From an uncultured Prevotellaceae bacterium (GTDB lineage: Bacteria > Bacteroidota > Bacteroidia > Bacteroidales > Bacteroidaceae): a DNA stretch of 54,365 bases. Shown piece after piece: positions 1 to 6,717 of this stretch. The translations under genes were made by a program, and so were the position numbers. Numbering within the stretch: position 1 is the first letter of the stretch; every line of letters begins with the position of its first letter. The notes under the pieces are model-generated. The model saw nothing but the letters and a program-made list of their open reading frames with translations. It was not told the origin of the DNA and did not search any database. The DNA lies in NCBI GenBank assembly GCA_900318885.1, contig ONMN01000009.1:1-54365 (forward strand), given 5' to 3'.

Positions 1-48
1 TACGGCATGACGCCCAGTGAATTTCGGCGAGCAGCGAGTGCAGACTGA
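1..48 (+). CDS. C-terminal end of an AraC-family regulator (partial)
   Basis: Only the last 15 codons are in the window, read in frame 1 up to TGA at 46-48. They give YGMTPSEFRRA, which matches the end of the second helix-turn-helix of AraC/XylS proteins (consensus GMTPxxFR), so the missing part should lie to the left of the window. The final residues AASAD are encoded by the left arm of a hairpin repeat, so the repeat appears to have supplied the stop codon. It may control the + strand unit that starts at 251. Confidence 0.7.
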   Translation, partial: YGMTPSEFRRAASAD

Positions 49-82
49 GCTTGCTCGAAGTCTGCCGAGTCGTGACCGAAAT
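21..82 (+). repeat. REP-like hairpin element, copy 1
   Basis: Outer arms ATTTCGG (21-27) and CCGAAAT (76-82) enclose an inner stem GCAGACT/AGTCTGC around AGCTTGCT. A second copy with the same blocks (AGCGAGTGCAGA, AGCTTGCT, CCGAGT) is at 54140-54196. Stem bases differ between the copies but largely stay paired, which suggests selection on structure. The element overlaps the end of the AraC gene. Confidence 0.6.
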
Positions 83-110
83 CGCGGAACGCAATATCGT
101 AAGATCTAAG

Positions 111-138
111 TTTTTTCCCCGATGAAATGGGGAAAAAA
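111..138 (+). terminator. Possible terminator hairpin after the AraC gene
   Basis: Perfect inverted repeat of ten bases, T6C4 and G4A6, with an 8-nt loop, followed by a short T run at 143-147. It could end the AraC transcript; its position just upstream of the operator-like repeats leaves a regulatory role open. Confidence 0.4.
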
Positions 139-142
139 GTAG

Positions 143-183
143 TTTTTCCTGATTTGAGACATATTTTTCCTCCAGTGAGACAT
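143..183 (+). promoter_or_regulatory. Two 21-bp direct repeats, candidate AraC operator
   Basis: TTTTTCC-N6-GAGACAT occurs at 143-162 and again at 164-183, an exact 21-bp period (two helical turns). The second repeat ends where the -33 element of the promoter at 203-210 should be, the geometry of an activator that contacts RNA polymerase. A CCTCCAG/CTGGAGG inverted repeat (169-175/192-198) overlaps it. Confidence 0.45.
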
Positions 184-202
184 TAGTTTCGCTGGAGGTT
201 CG

Positions 203-210
203 TAATTTTG
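203..210 (+). promoter_or_regulatory. -7 element of the 251-4507 unit
   Basis: TAATTTTG fits TAnnTTTG. There is no TTTG at the right distance upstream, in keeping with an activator-dependent promoter. The first start codon follows 40 nt later. Confidence 0.45.
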
Positions 211-250
211 CAATCGAAATTGCGAATAACCAATAATACATTTGTGAATT

Positions 251-799
251 ATGAATTACGAAATGATTTTCACCGTCGCCCTCGCCGCCGCCATCATCGT
301 GATTGTGTTGGCATTGGTTGCCGTCATCGTGTTCCAGCGTTGGCGCATCAGCGACAGCAATGCCCATCTCAAAGAGTTTATCAACGAGAACCTGGAGTTA
401 CGCCAAAAGATACGGCAAGCGGGCATGTCTGTGGCATTACTCTGCATAACGGCAACAGCAGTGGCACAGACGCCCTCCGATGTTTCATGGAGGTATGCTG
501 ACAGATTTCCAAAGTTACCGCCGTTGAGGGCCGATTTTGATTATGCCTTGTTCACCCATTCCCAGCCGAACTGGCTACAGATGCCTCTGGGAAGCACCCA
601 GAAACAGGACACCGTCAAAATCGAATCTGTTATGTTTCGTCATCAGGAACATAATTCCACGACGCAATATCATTACAAGGCACGCCCCGATTACACGAAG
701 ACGGTCAACCTCTTGGGGGACATCCGCGACCGGGTTGTAAGAAAAAGAAGATGGGATGAAGGACGACCGCTCCAGCCACTGGCACCAAGGATGAGATAA
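251..799 (+). CDS. Membrane-anchored protein of unknown function
   Basis: 182 residues, no family recognised. Residues 6-28 form a strong membrane segment, residues 35-57 are charged and helical (KEFINENLELRQKIRQ), and residues 59-73 form a second hydrophobic stretch ending in AVAQ, like a signal peptide. The rest is polar. Either this is one protein with two membrane segments, or a second start at Met59 (position 425) makes a secreted form. It is the first gene of a + strand unit with 834 and 2069. The broken gene at 5330-6036 begins with the same layout (membrane segment, basic turn, second hydrophobic stretch ending in an AxxA-type site) and also sits beside an AraC-type gene. Confidence 0.55.
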   Translation: MNYEMIFTVALAAAIIVIVLALVAVIVFQRWRISDSNAHLKEFINENLELRQKIRQAGMSVALLCITATAVAQTPSDVSWRYADRFPKLPPLRADFDYALFTHSQPNWLQMPLGSTQKQDTVKIESVMFRHQEHNSTTQYHYKARPDYTKTVNLLGDIRDRVVRKRRWDEGRPLQPLAPRMR

Positions 800-833
800 A
801 TAATTATGAACTAAAAAATATGATGATAAAAAA

Positions 834-2066
834 ATGAACGTGAAATTCAAGATGCCCAAGTTCGGGCGCGACCTGTCAGTAAAGGGATGGTTCAAGGAAC
901 TGCTGATGACCTTCCTCGGCACTACCATCTCCATCATGTTGACGTTCGGCTCAGCCACATGGATAGAGAAAAAGGAGGCCGAAGATGCCCGCCGCCTGCT
1001 GGCCATGACCATCGTCAGCGACATCGACAAGAGCCTCGAAGTCGTCAAAAACCGCCTAAAATACGAAGATGAATGCAGTGGCATCTCCTATTACCTGATG
1101 TGGAACCAGCACCGGTTAGAGGAGATTGGCTCCGACTCAATTGACGCCTTCCTCAATTACGTGACCGATTTCGGATTCCCCAGAGAACTCGAGATGGAGA
1201 CCAGCAACGAGCACATCTTCAACAGTAGCCAGGACTCGTGGCGCACGCTGAGCGACAAGCGATTCCTCAGCAACGTGCAGAACTTCTACAACGCCCGCAA
1301 CTTCATGGAACAGCAACGCAAGGAGAGCGTCTTCTTCCGGAAACCGGTAAGCCGCGAGGAGGAATACAACCTCATCATGGAGTCGGACGACATGAAAAGC
1401 TACGAAGCCATCCTGGCCACCTGCCGCCGTCTGCTCAATACTCCTCGCGTGCAGAACTACATCGGCTGGAGGGGCCAACGGATGGCCCTGTATAACGATC
1501 TGTTGCAGTACATCAACGTCAACGAGGAGAACAAGTTCCTCATGGGCATCACCGAGAAGGAACTGGAGGAGTTCCGCAACCAGAGCCTGATGGTCGTAAG
1601 CCGCGCCAAGGAGGCCGACCTCGTGGGCACCTGGGACGCCGTGCTGACCAGCGTCAACGACAGCACCGAATACACCTTCCGCAAAGACCACACCTTCACC
1701 TCCCTCCGGACTATAAAATGGAACCACTACTGCTTCCGTGGGAAAATCACAACCCAAGTCACCCTGTCCGGCCATTGGGAAATCGTGGGCGACACGCTGG
1801 TAAAGACCTTCGACATGAAGACCCTCAAGATTGACAACGACGAAAGCCACATAACCTGCTCCAAAGAGGAGCGCGAGCAACAGCTCCCGGCAGTGAGACA
1901 AGGCATGATGGACAGGTTAACAGGCTCTTTCAAGCGAGTCAACACCAACAACCGCGTGCCACAGGCTACCAACCTCGACCGCACTGGCACCCGCCTCGAA
2001 CTCACCGAGGCTGACATGCCCCCCGTACACTATCAGAAGAAAGATAAACCAAATAATAACAAGTAA
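834..2066 (+). CDS. Single-pass membrane protein with lipocalin-like C-terminal region
   Basis: 410 residues; no precise family recognised. Residues 23-43 form one membrane segment after a basic amphipathic N-terminus, and a long helical region follows. From about residue 260 the pattern LVGTWDAVLTS...YTFRKDHTF...LSGHWEIVGDTLV resembles the beta-rich lipocalin-like modules of Bacteroidales proteins. The tail is polar and ends KKDKPNNNK. The stop lies two bases before the ATG of the C10 protease gene, so the two are probably translated from one message. A role as partner or substrate of the protease is only inference from linkage. Confidence 0.6.
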   Translation: MNVKFKMPKFGRDLSVKGWFKELLMTFLGTTISIMLTFGSATWIEKKEAEDARRLLAMTIVSDIDKSLEVVKNRLKYEDECSGISYYLMWNQHRLEEIGSDSIDAFLNYVTDFGFPRELEMETSNEHIFNSSQDSWRTLSDKRFLSNVQNFYNARNFMEQQRKESVFFRKPVSREEEYNLIMESDDMKSYEAILATCRRLLNTPRVQNYIGWRGQRMALYNDLLQYINVNEENKFLMGITEKELEEFRNQSLMVVSRAKEADLVGTWDAVLTSVNDSTEYTFRKDHTFTSLRTIKWNHYCFRGKITTQVTLSGHWEIVGDTLVKTFDMKTLKIDNDESHITCSKEEREQQLPAVRQGMMDRLTGSFKRVNTNNRVPQATNLDRTGTRLELTEADMPPVHYQKKDKPNNNK

Positions 2067-2068
2067 GT

Positions 2069-4507
2069 ATGAAAAAGATTTTGATGACAGCTATCCTTTG
2101 CTGCGCAATGACAACAACGATGATGGCAGAACCCGTGTCGCCTGAGACCGCACGACAGGCTGCCGCCAAATTCCTGAACAAGAAAGGTGTATCACTGAAG
2201 AGTGAGGCCATGAGGGCCAAGAACCGTGCCATGGGCCATTCGGACAGCGGAGAGCAGACGGAGACCAGCCCTTACTATGTGTTCAATGCCACAGCCTCAC
2301 AGGGCTTTGTCGTGGTGAGCGGTGACGACTGCGTAGGCGGCAATCTCGTGCTGGGCTATACGTCGCAGGGCAGCTTCGACGCAGAGGCTATCCCCGACAA
2401 CCTGCAGTGGTGGCTCGACATGACAGCTACCCAGATTAGCACGCTCAGCCGTCTCGGCGTAAAAGCCAGGACGGTGGCGATCCACAACGATATCGCCCCC
2501 ATGGTGACTGCCCGCTGGGACCAGGGGGTTCCTTATAACGCCTTCTGCCCGATGACTGACGGCAAACAATGCATCACGGGCTGTATGGCTACGGCACTAA
2601 GTCAGGTAATGTACTATTACCGTTGGCCACAAGGGCCGATTGCCGAGGAACTGCCTGCATATACGATGGCCAACGGTCGCGTGATTGACGGTCTGCCCGT
2701 GACGTCGTTTGACTGGGACAACATGGCGGACGACTACACCAAGACCACTACCGAGGCCCAGCAGGCTGCTGTTGCCACGCTGATGCGCTACTGCGGGCAA
2801 GTGATACAGATGGACTATGGGCCACAACTCTCCAACGGACGTTTTTACGACACAGACCTCCTCGTCAACAGCTTCGGCTACGACCCCGGTCTCTATCTCG
2901 CCAGAGCCGACGAATACACCGTGAGTGGCTGGGACGAACTGATATACAATGAACTACACGAAGGACGCCCCATGGTATATATCGGACAGTCCACCGGTGG
3001 CGGTCATGCCTTTGTCGTCGACGGCTACGAGGTGCGCGACGGTGCAGGCTACTATGACGTAAACTGGGGCTGGACCGGTAGGGGCAACGGCTTCTTCAGA
3101 ATCAACCTGCTCAATCCCGACACGTCCGGCTCGGGCGGTAGCACCACCAAGGATGGATACAACTACAAGCAGGCTGCCCTCATCGGACTACAGCCGCAAA
3201 AAGGCTCGTCAGAGGGGAACTGCCGCTACCTTAGCAGTGTCATGTGGGATGCCGCTGACGGCGATATTGAGCATGCGTTCGCAATGATCAATACCTCATA
3301 CCGCCCCGGCACCTTCACCGTCGCACTGGCCGAGCGCAACGATGACGGCACACCTGACCTCGACCGCATCAGCAACTCCAAGGACTATGATTTTACCAGT
3401 TACAGCAACGCCAACATCGCAACAGGCGAGAACTGCGGAACACTTGTCCTCCCGCTCTCCAATGACCTCTTCGGCAATCTCACGTCAGGCCGTCACAAAC
3501 TGATGTTTGTCAACCGCGAGGCAGGAACCAGCGCCTCTTGGCGACCCGTATTCGGTCCCAGCAGCTACATAGAGGTCAATATCGGGGAGGCAGGCGAAGT
3601 GACGGAAACCATTATCCATCCAATGCAGCCGCAGCTCGCTGCCGCTGCCGCAGACATCAAGATTGAAGGTCTGAGGCAGTGGGGCATCGCCCAGACCGTC
3701 ACCGCCACCATCCAGAATACCGGCTCCGAAGACTTTATCGGCTATGTAGATTGCGGCATCTATTATGTGGAGGACGGCGTACTGAAAGTCCTTAAAAGAG
3801 TCTTCCAGACAGGCCTCATGGTGGAGGCAGGCGGCACGTCAGACATCTTCTACGGCCTCTCCGTACCGCATGCTGGCGAATTCTTATTCCTACTGACCAG
3901 GGGCGGCGTCGGTAAGGACATTTCGGGCAGTAAAGTCGCCGACATCACTCAGGCTCCGGGCTACATAGGCCACAAAAGCGTAACCTTCGACAACCTGAAC
4001 TTCTACTTGTTGGATATGCAGTACGCCGAGCGCAATGACGATCAGGGTAATCCTGCCTACTACCTCGACCTCATCATTGCCAACGACACACCGATGGACT
4101 ACGATGCCGTGGTGCTGGCCGAGTTCTACAAACTCAACGCCGGGGGTGGCTACGACCCCGTGGTATTCCCCGCGCAGCCCTACATCTATGAAAATTTCCA
4201 ACTAGGTAGTAACATGCGGAAAGACCTCTCCATCCGCCTGACCGAAGCCCTTGAGCCTGGCGAGTACGGAGTCAACCTGCTCATCGCTAACGACTTCCAC
4301 AGCCGTATACCCAACGACTACTTCGTCTTTGCTGCCGGTCCGCTTACCGTCACGCCCCCAACAAGTATTCGTTCAATTGATGATGGACAATTTACAATTG
4401 ACAATGAGGCTGGCGCATGGTACGACCTCAATGGCCGCCGTCTCTTCGGCAAGCCTACCGCCAAAGGCCTATATATCGTGAATGGTCGTAAAGTAGTTAT
4501 AAAATAA
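2069..4507 (+). CDS. Secreted C10 (streptopain-like) cysteine protease with C-terminal tag
   Basis: 812 residues. A signal peptide (MKKILMTAILCCAMTTTMMA) is followed by a Spi-like propeptide region (PETARQAAAKFLNKKG) and the C10 catalytic domain. The catalytic Cys is C172 in GCMATALSQVM and the catalytic His is H313 in GGGHAFVVDGYE, followed by the typical DVNWGWTGRGNGFFRI. The region after about residue 380 is a long beta-rich extension. The protein ends in a sorting-type tag, YDLNGRRL...KGLYIVNGRKVVIK. The linker just before the tag is encoded by heptamer repeats at 4377-4404. The family is exported and cleaves host or dietary proteins; the substrate here is unknown. Last gene of its unit, followed by a terminator. 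Confidence 0.93.
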   Translation: MKKILMTAILCCAMTTTMMAEPVSPETARQAAAKFLNKKGVSLKSEAMRAKNRAMGHSDSGEQTETSPYYVFNATASQGFVVVSGDDCVGGNLVLGYTSQGSFDAEAIPDNLQWWLDMTATQISTLSRLGVKARTVAIHNDIAPMVTARWDQGVPYNAFCPMTDGKQCITGCMATALSQVMYYYRWPQGPIAEELPAYTMANGRVIDGLPVTSFDWDNMADDYTKTTTEAQQAAVATLMRYCGQVIQMDYGPQLSNGRFYDTDLLVNSFGYDPGLYLARADEYTVSGWDELIYNELHEGRPMVYIGQSTGGGHAFVVDGYEVRDGAGYYDVNWGWTGRGNGFFRINLLNPDTSGSGGSTTKDGYNYKQAALIGLQPQKGSSEGNCRYLSSVMWDAADGDIEHAFAMINTSYRPGTFTVALAERNDDGTPDLDRISNSKDYDFTSYSNANIATGENCGTLVLPLSNDLFGNLTSGRHKLMFVNREAGTSASWRPVFGPSSYIEVNIGEAGEVTETIIHPMQPQLAAAAADIKIEGLRQWGIAQTVTATIQNTGSEDFIGYVDCGIYYVEDGVLKVLKRVFQTGLMVEAGGTSDIFYGLSVPHAGEFLFLLTRGGVGKDISGSKVADITQAPGYIGHKSVTFDNLNFYLLDMQYAERNDDQGNPAYYLDLIIANDTPMDYDAVVLAEFYKLNAGGGYDPVVFPAQPYIYENFQLGSNMRKDLSIRLTEALEPGEYGVNLLIANDFHSRIPNDYFVFAAGPLTVTPPTSIRSIDDGQFTIDNEAGAWYDLNGRRLFGKPTAKGLYIVNGRKVVIK
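4377..4404 (+). repeat. Heptamer repeat inside the protease gene
   Basis: Four units, TTGATGA, TGGACAA, TTTACAA, TTGACAA. They encode the linker DDGQFTID just upstream of the C-terminal tag. TTGACAA is the reverse complement of TTGTCAA, the unit of the intergenic repeat at 38639. Confidence 0.6.
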
Positions 4508-4547
4508 TGAGTGCCCTGTCGGGCAGACTAACAAAATAAACACCCCT

Positions 4548-4590
4548 CGCCCCACAGCCTTGATCCGTAAAGGCCGTGGGGCGATGTTTT
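4548..4590 (+). terminator. Rho-independent terminator after the C10 protease gene
   Basis: CGCCCCACAGCCTT pairs with AAGGCCGTGGGGCG (one mismatch), followed by atGTTTTTGTG. Confidence 0.8.
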
Positions 4591-4657
4591 TGTGGGAAGA
4601 CCAACATGCGTGTCTAAAAATGTGATACTAAAAATTTCATTCATAGAAATATTTGAT

Positions 4658-5068
4658 AACACTATTCATTTATTCATTATATTAGCTAATTTGCTTATTT
4701 ATAGATAGTTATATAATGAATGGTTGTGCTTATCTATTCATTGACTATTCATTATTTACGTTTAAAATCGTCCATTTGCGGTTTGAAAAGTCGCTTATCG
4801 CTTGAATTATTGCAAGTTACGCAATAACAAAAGTAATCGTAACACTTTGTAACTGCCTGCGTAACAATGTGTCACCGCCTTTGTGACAAAGTGTTTCCGA
4901 CGTATTTACGACTGCGAAACACCTTTGCGTCATTCAGCGAAAACAGTAGAATTTCGGCTAAAACCACGAAATAATGAATAGTCAAAGCACTGTTCATACC
5001 CACTATTCATTCAGCAACCGCTTGATAATGAGTATTTTATCTTGGATAATGAATGGATGAATAGTGTT
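4658..5068. repeat. 411-nt nested palindromic element
   Basis: No gene is seen in 4591-5149. Three nested inverted repeats share a centre: 4658-4680 with 5046-5068 (23 nt, 21 identical), 4741-4760 with 4967-4985 (19 of 20), and 4841-4850 with 4886-4895 (10 of 10, AACACTTTGT). A small GTCAC/GTGAC hairpin lies in the middle. The outer arms are built from ATTCATT motifs. No clear target duplication flanks it. It separates two convergent genes. Confidence 0.6.
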
Positions 5069-5086
5069 TTGCAAAATTTTGTATAT

Positions 5087-5125
5087 GAAAAAGCCCCACC
5101 AGCCGTAGAGGACGGTGAGACTGTG
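5087..5125 (-). terminator. Possible terminator for the minus-strand surface gene and small protein
   Basis: Read on the minus strand, CTCACC pairs with GGTGGG (one G-T pair) and is followed by gCTTTTTC. The stem is imperfect. Confidence 0.4.
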
Positions 5126-5149
5126 AAGTTATGATTTAATGATACTATA

Positions 5150-5311
5150 TTATATCACATCACCATCGTCGATAATGTCTTCATCATCCGAGTATGTCCC
5201 GAAAGGAAAGTCGCCAAGACCGTTAGGACTTTTCGCGCTGCCAGCAAGCAGAGAGCAGCCATTCATCAGTTTTACCACGCACATCGTTGGTTTTATATAT
5301 TCTTTTTTCAT
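5150..5311 (-). CDS. 53-residue small protein with LLAGS motif
   Basis: ATG at 5309-5311, stop at 5150-5152. The protein starts MKKEYIKPTMCVVKLMN, continues GCSLLAGSAKSP, and ends in an acidic stretch YSDDEDIIDDGDVI. I recognise the pattern, a basic MKKxYIKPxMxVV start, an LLAGS motif near residue 21 and a variable acidic tail, as common among small Bacteroidales ORFs next to surface protein genes, but I know no proven function. Its start codon would overlap the stop of the upstream gene as ATGA if that gene's frame were restored by one TA dinucleotide, which suggests the two were once translationally coupled. Confidence 0.6.
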   Translation of the reverse strand: MKKEYIKPTMCVVKLMNGCSLLAGSAKSPNGLGDFPFGTYSDDEDIIDDGDVI

Positions 5312-5329
5312 AATACTCTTTTTTTACCT

Positions 5330-6036
5330 TTATATATATATTCCCTTCTGTGTCGGCATGCCTTGCAGCTTCCGACCATCGAGCGAATACCACGTGCCAT
5401 CCATATTCGTTGAATCCGTGAAATCCGTGTTCGAAATAATTCCCGTGGTTTCGCCGTCGAATCCGAGGTATTCCGGAGCATTAGCCGATGACGAAACGGT
5501 GAAGTAGGCCTTGCGAGCAGGGACATTATTACCGCCATACTTGTGGAAACCGAAGTGGTTGTTCTTGTTGCTCAGCATATAGAGCGTCTTGGTGTCGTCG
5601 GAGGTGAGGGTGGTGCGAGCTGTAGGCACGTCCACACCGTGAAGGTCATTTTTAACGCTATACTCAGCAGCCGAAACATCATCGCGAGTCATGCTGATGC
5701 TGTTGTCCTCACCGACAATGATAACGGCTTTATCCTTTGGAATCATCTTACCCAGCTTGTGCAATGTGATCACGTCATTGCCCACCTCAGCGGTATAGGC
5801 ACAGGCATTCTCGTCATCAGCAATACGATAGCCCGCATCGCCACAATAGAAGGTAGTCCAGCAGCCTTTTGCCCCGTCGCCAACGCCGCTATCGTCAGCA
5901 CTAGTGCGAGGGTGTTCTTCCGGCGGTAGTGCCAGAGGATGTAGAGGAAGTAGGCTAACAAAGCCAGATATACCATGACGAGTGGAACGGTAAGCCACAA
6001 GGGTTGTGACAGGAAGTCGTTGATTAAGTTGGTCAT
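5330..6036 (-). pseudogene. Frame-broken surface protein with membrane N-terminus and C-terminal tag
   Basis: The ATG at 6034-6036 opens a reading frame with a membrane segment (LWLTVPLVMVYLALLAYFLYIL) and a second hydrophobic stretch ending LATGQKA. The rest of the protein (WTTFYCGDAGYRIADDENA...TLYMLSNKNNHFGFHKYGG...GTWYSLDGRKLQG) lies in the -1 frame. One extra A in the A4 run (plus strand T4, 5867-5870) would join them as ATGQKGCWTTFY. The gene then stops early as KGIYI-TAA inside a TA repeat (5331-5341); one extra TA would give the full tag GIYIYKGKKRVL and an ATGA overlap with the small protein gene. Both breaks lie in slippage-prone tracts, so a phase-variable gene, a dying gene, or indel errors are all possible. 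Confidence 0.65.
5404..5440. repeat. 9-mer repeat inside the tagged gene
   Basis: ATTCGTTGA, ATCCGTGAA, then ATCCGTGTTCGAAATAATT. The same 9-mer family fills the argG-argC junction at 51153-51223. Here it encodes the linker (IISNTDFTDSTNM) just before the tag GTWYSLDGRKL. Confidence 0.6.
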
Positions 6037-6066
6037 AATACTATGGTTTTAATTATTTTCTGGGGC

Positions 6067-6153
6067 CAAAGTTATGAAAAAAAATCGAAACTAGGTGTCC
6101 AAAAAACGCGTTAGGTGTCAGAAAAACGGGGTATAGGTGTCAGAAAATCGCGT
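6067..6153 (-). promoter_or_regulatory. Promoter of the 5330-6036 gene with three operator-like repeats
   Basis: On the minus strand the -7 element TAACTTTG is at 6067-6074. TAGGTGTC followed by (C/A)(A/G)AAAA occurs at 6092, 6112 and 6134 (spacing 20 and 22 bp), and an inverted half (TTTTTCTGACA) follows. The repeat nearest the gene overlaps the expected -33 position, where no TTTG is seen. Likely binding sites for the divergent AraC-type regulator. Confidence 0.5.
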
Positions 6154-6189
6154 TTTTCTGACAATTTTGCCTCATATTTATGCATAATT

Positions 6190-6232
6190 ATCAATTGCCA
6201 ATTGTCAATTATCAATTTTTTTTGTACCTTTG
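6190..6232 (+). promoter_or_regulatory. Promoter of the short AraC gene, built partly from a heptamer repeat
   Basis: Heptamers TCAATTG, CCAATTG, TCAATTA, TCAATTT run from 6191 to 6218. TTG at 6202-6204 inside the repeat is 20 nt from the -7 element TACCTTTG at 6225-6232, so the repeat may supply the -33 element. Confidence 0.55.
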
Positions 6233-6252
6233 CGGAGAAATTCGAGAGAGCG

Positions 6253-6678
6253 ATGATTACGTTAGGTGAGATGCAGATTAGCGGAATGCTGACGATGATC
6301 GTGCTGGCGGTGATGCTGGCGCTGTGTGTGCCTCATCGCTCGAAAAGCGGTGGCAGCTTCGGCCGGGCGCGGTGGATGATGGCTGCGGGAACGGGTCTCA
6401 TCGCCCTGCAGTTTCTGCTGCAACATACGTTCGGCTTCCGACAGATGGGTGTGCCCCAGCGGCAATTGCAGGAGTGGCTGCGTCAGTCGGAATACGGCAA
6501 ACTGGCCGAACTGGTGGCGTCGCTGCGCATAGAAGAGGCCCAGCGCGTGTTGAAAGACCATCCCGACTGGTCGATAGAGACCGTTGCCGACCACTGCGGT
6601 TTCAACGACCGTAAATACTTCCACGAGGTGTTCCGCCAGCATACGGGTATGACGCCGTTGAATTTTCAGCGCGGATAG
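6253..6678 (+). CDS. Short membrane-tethered AraC-type regulator
   Basis: 141 residues from the ATG at 6253. Residues 10-25 and about 45-57 are hydrophobic membrane segments (MLTMIVLAVMLALCVP; GTGLIALQFLLQ). Residues 70-140 are an AraC-type DNA-binding region: RIEEAQRVLKDHPDWSIETVADHCGFNDRKYFHEVFRQHTGMTPLNFQR. AraC-type proteins usually carry about 100 residues with two helix-turn-helix motifs; here the first is short or missing (RQLQEWLRQSEYGKLAELVASLRI). The joint after RQMGVPQ looks like an internal deletion that fused the start of a longer polytopic regulator to its end. Divergent from the surface protein gene at 5330-6036, with operator-like repeats between them. Confidence 0.7.
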   Translation: MITLGEMQISGMLTMIVLAVMLALCVPHRSKSGGSFGRARWMMAAGTGLIALQFLLQHTFGFRQMGVPQRQLQEWLRQSEYGKLAELVASLRIEEAQRVLKDHPDWSIETVADHCGFNDRKYFHEVFRQHTGMTPLNFQRG

Positions 6679-6717
6679 GAATGACTAATTATTCATCAAT
6701 TATTTATATAAGGTAGT

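Noticed and set aside
1137-1901. Long minus-strand reading frame inside the 834-2066 gene
   Set aside because: It is a shadow of a coding frame with strong third-position bias; the protein has no recognisable features.
4658-5068. Repeated ATTCATT motifs as a CRISPR array
   Set aside because: Spacing and unit length are irregular, repeats are inverted rather than direct, and no cas genes are present.
5139-5507. Plus-strand reading frame of 122 codons
   Set aside because: It lies over the minus-strand tagged gene and small protein, has low-complexity hydrophobic content and no promoter.
5860-5880. Programmed frameshift in the surface protein gene
   Set aside because: The tract (GCAAAAGG) is not a strong slippery heptamer and no stimulating stem was evident; a simple indel explains it equally well.
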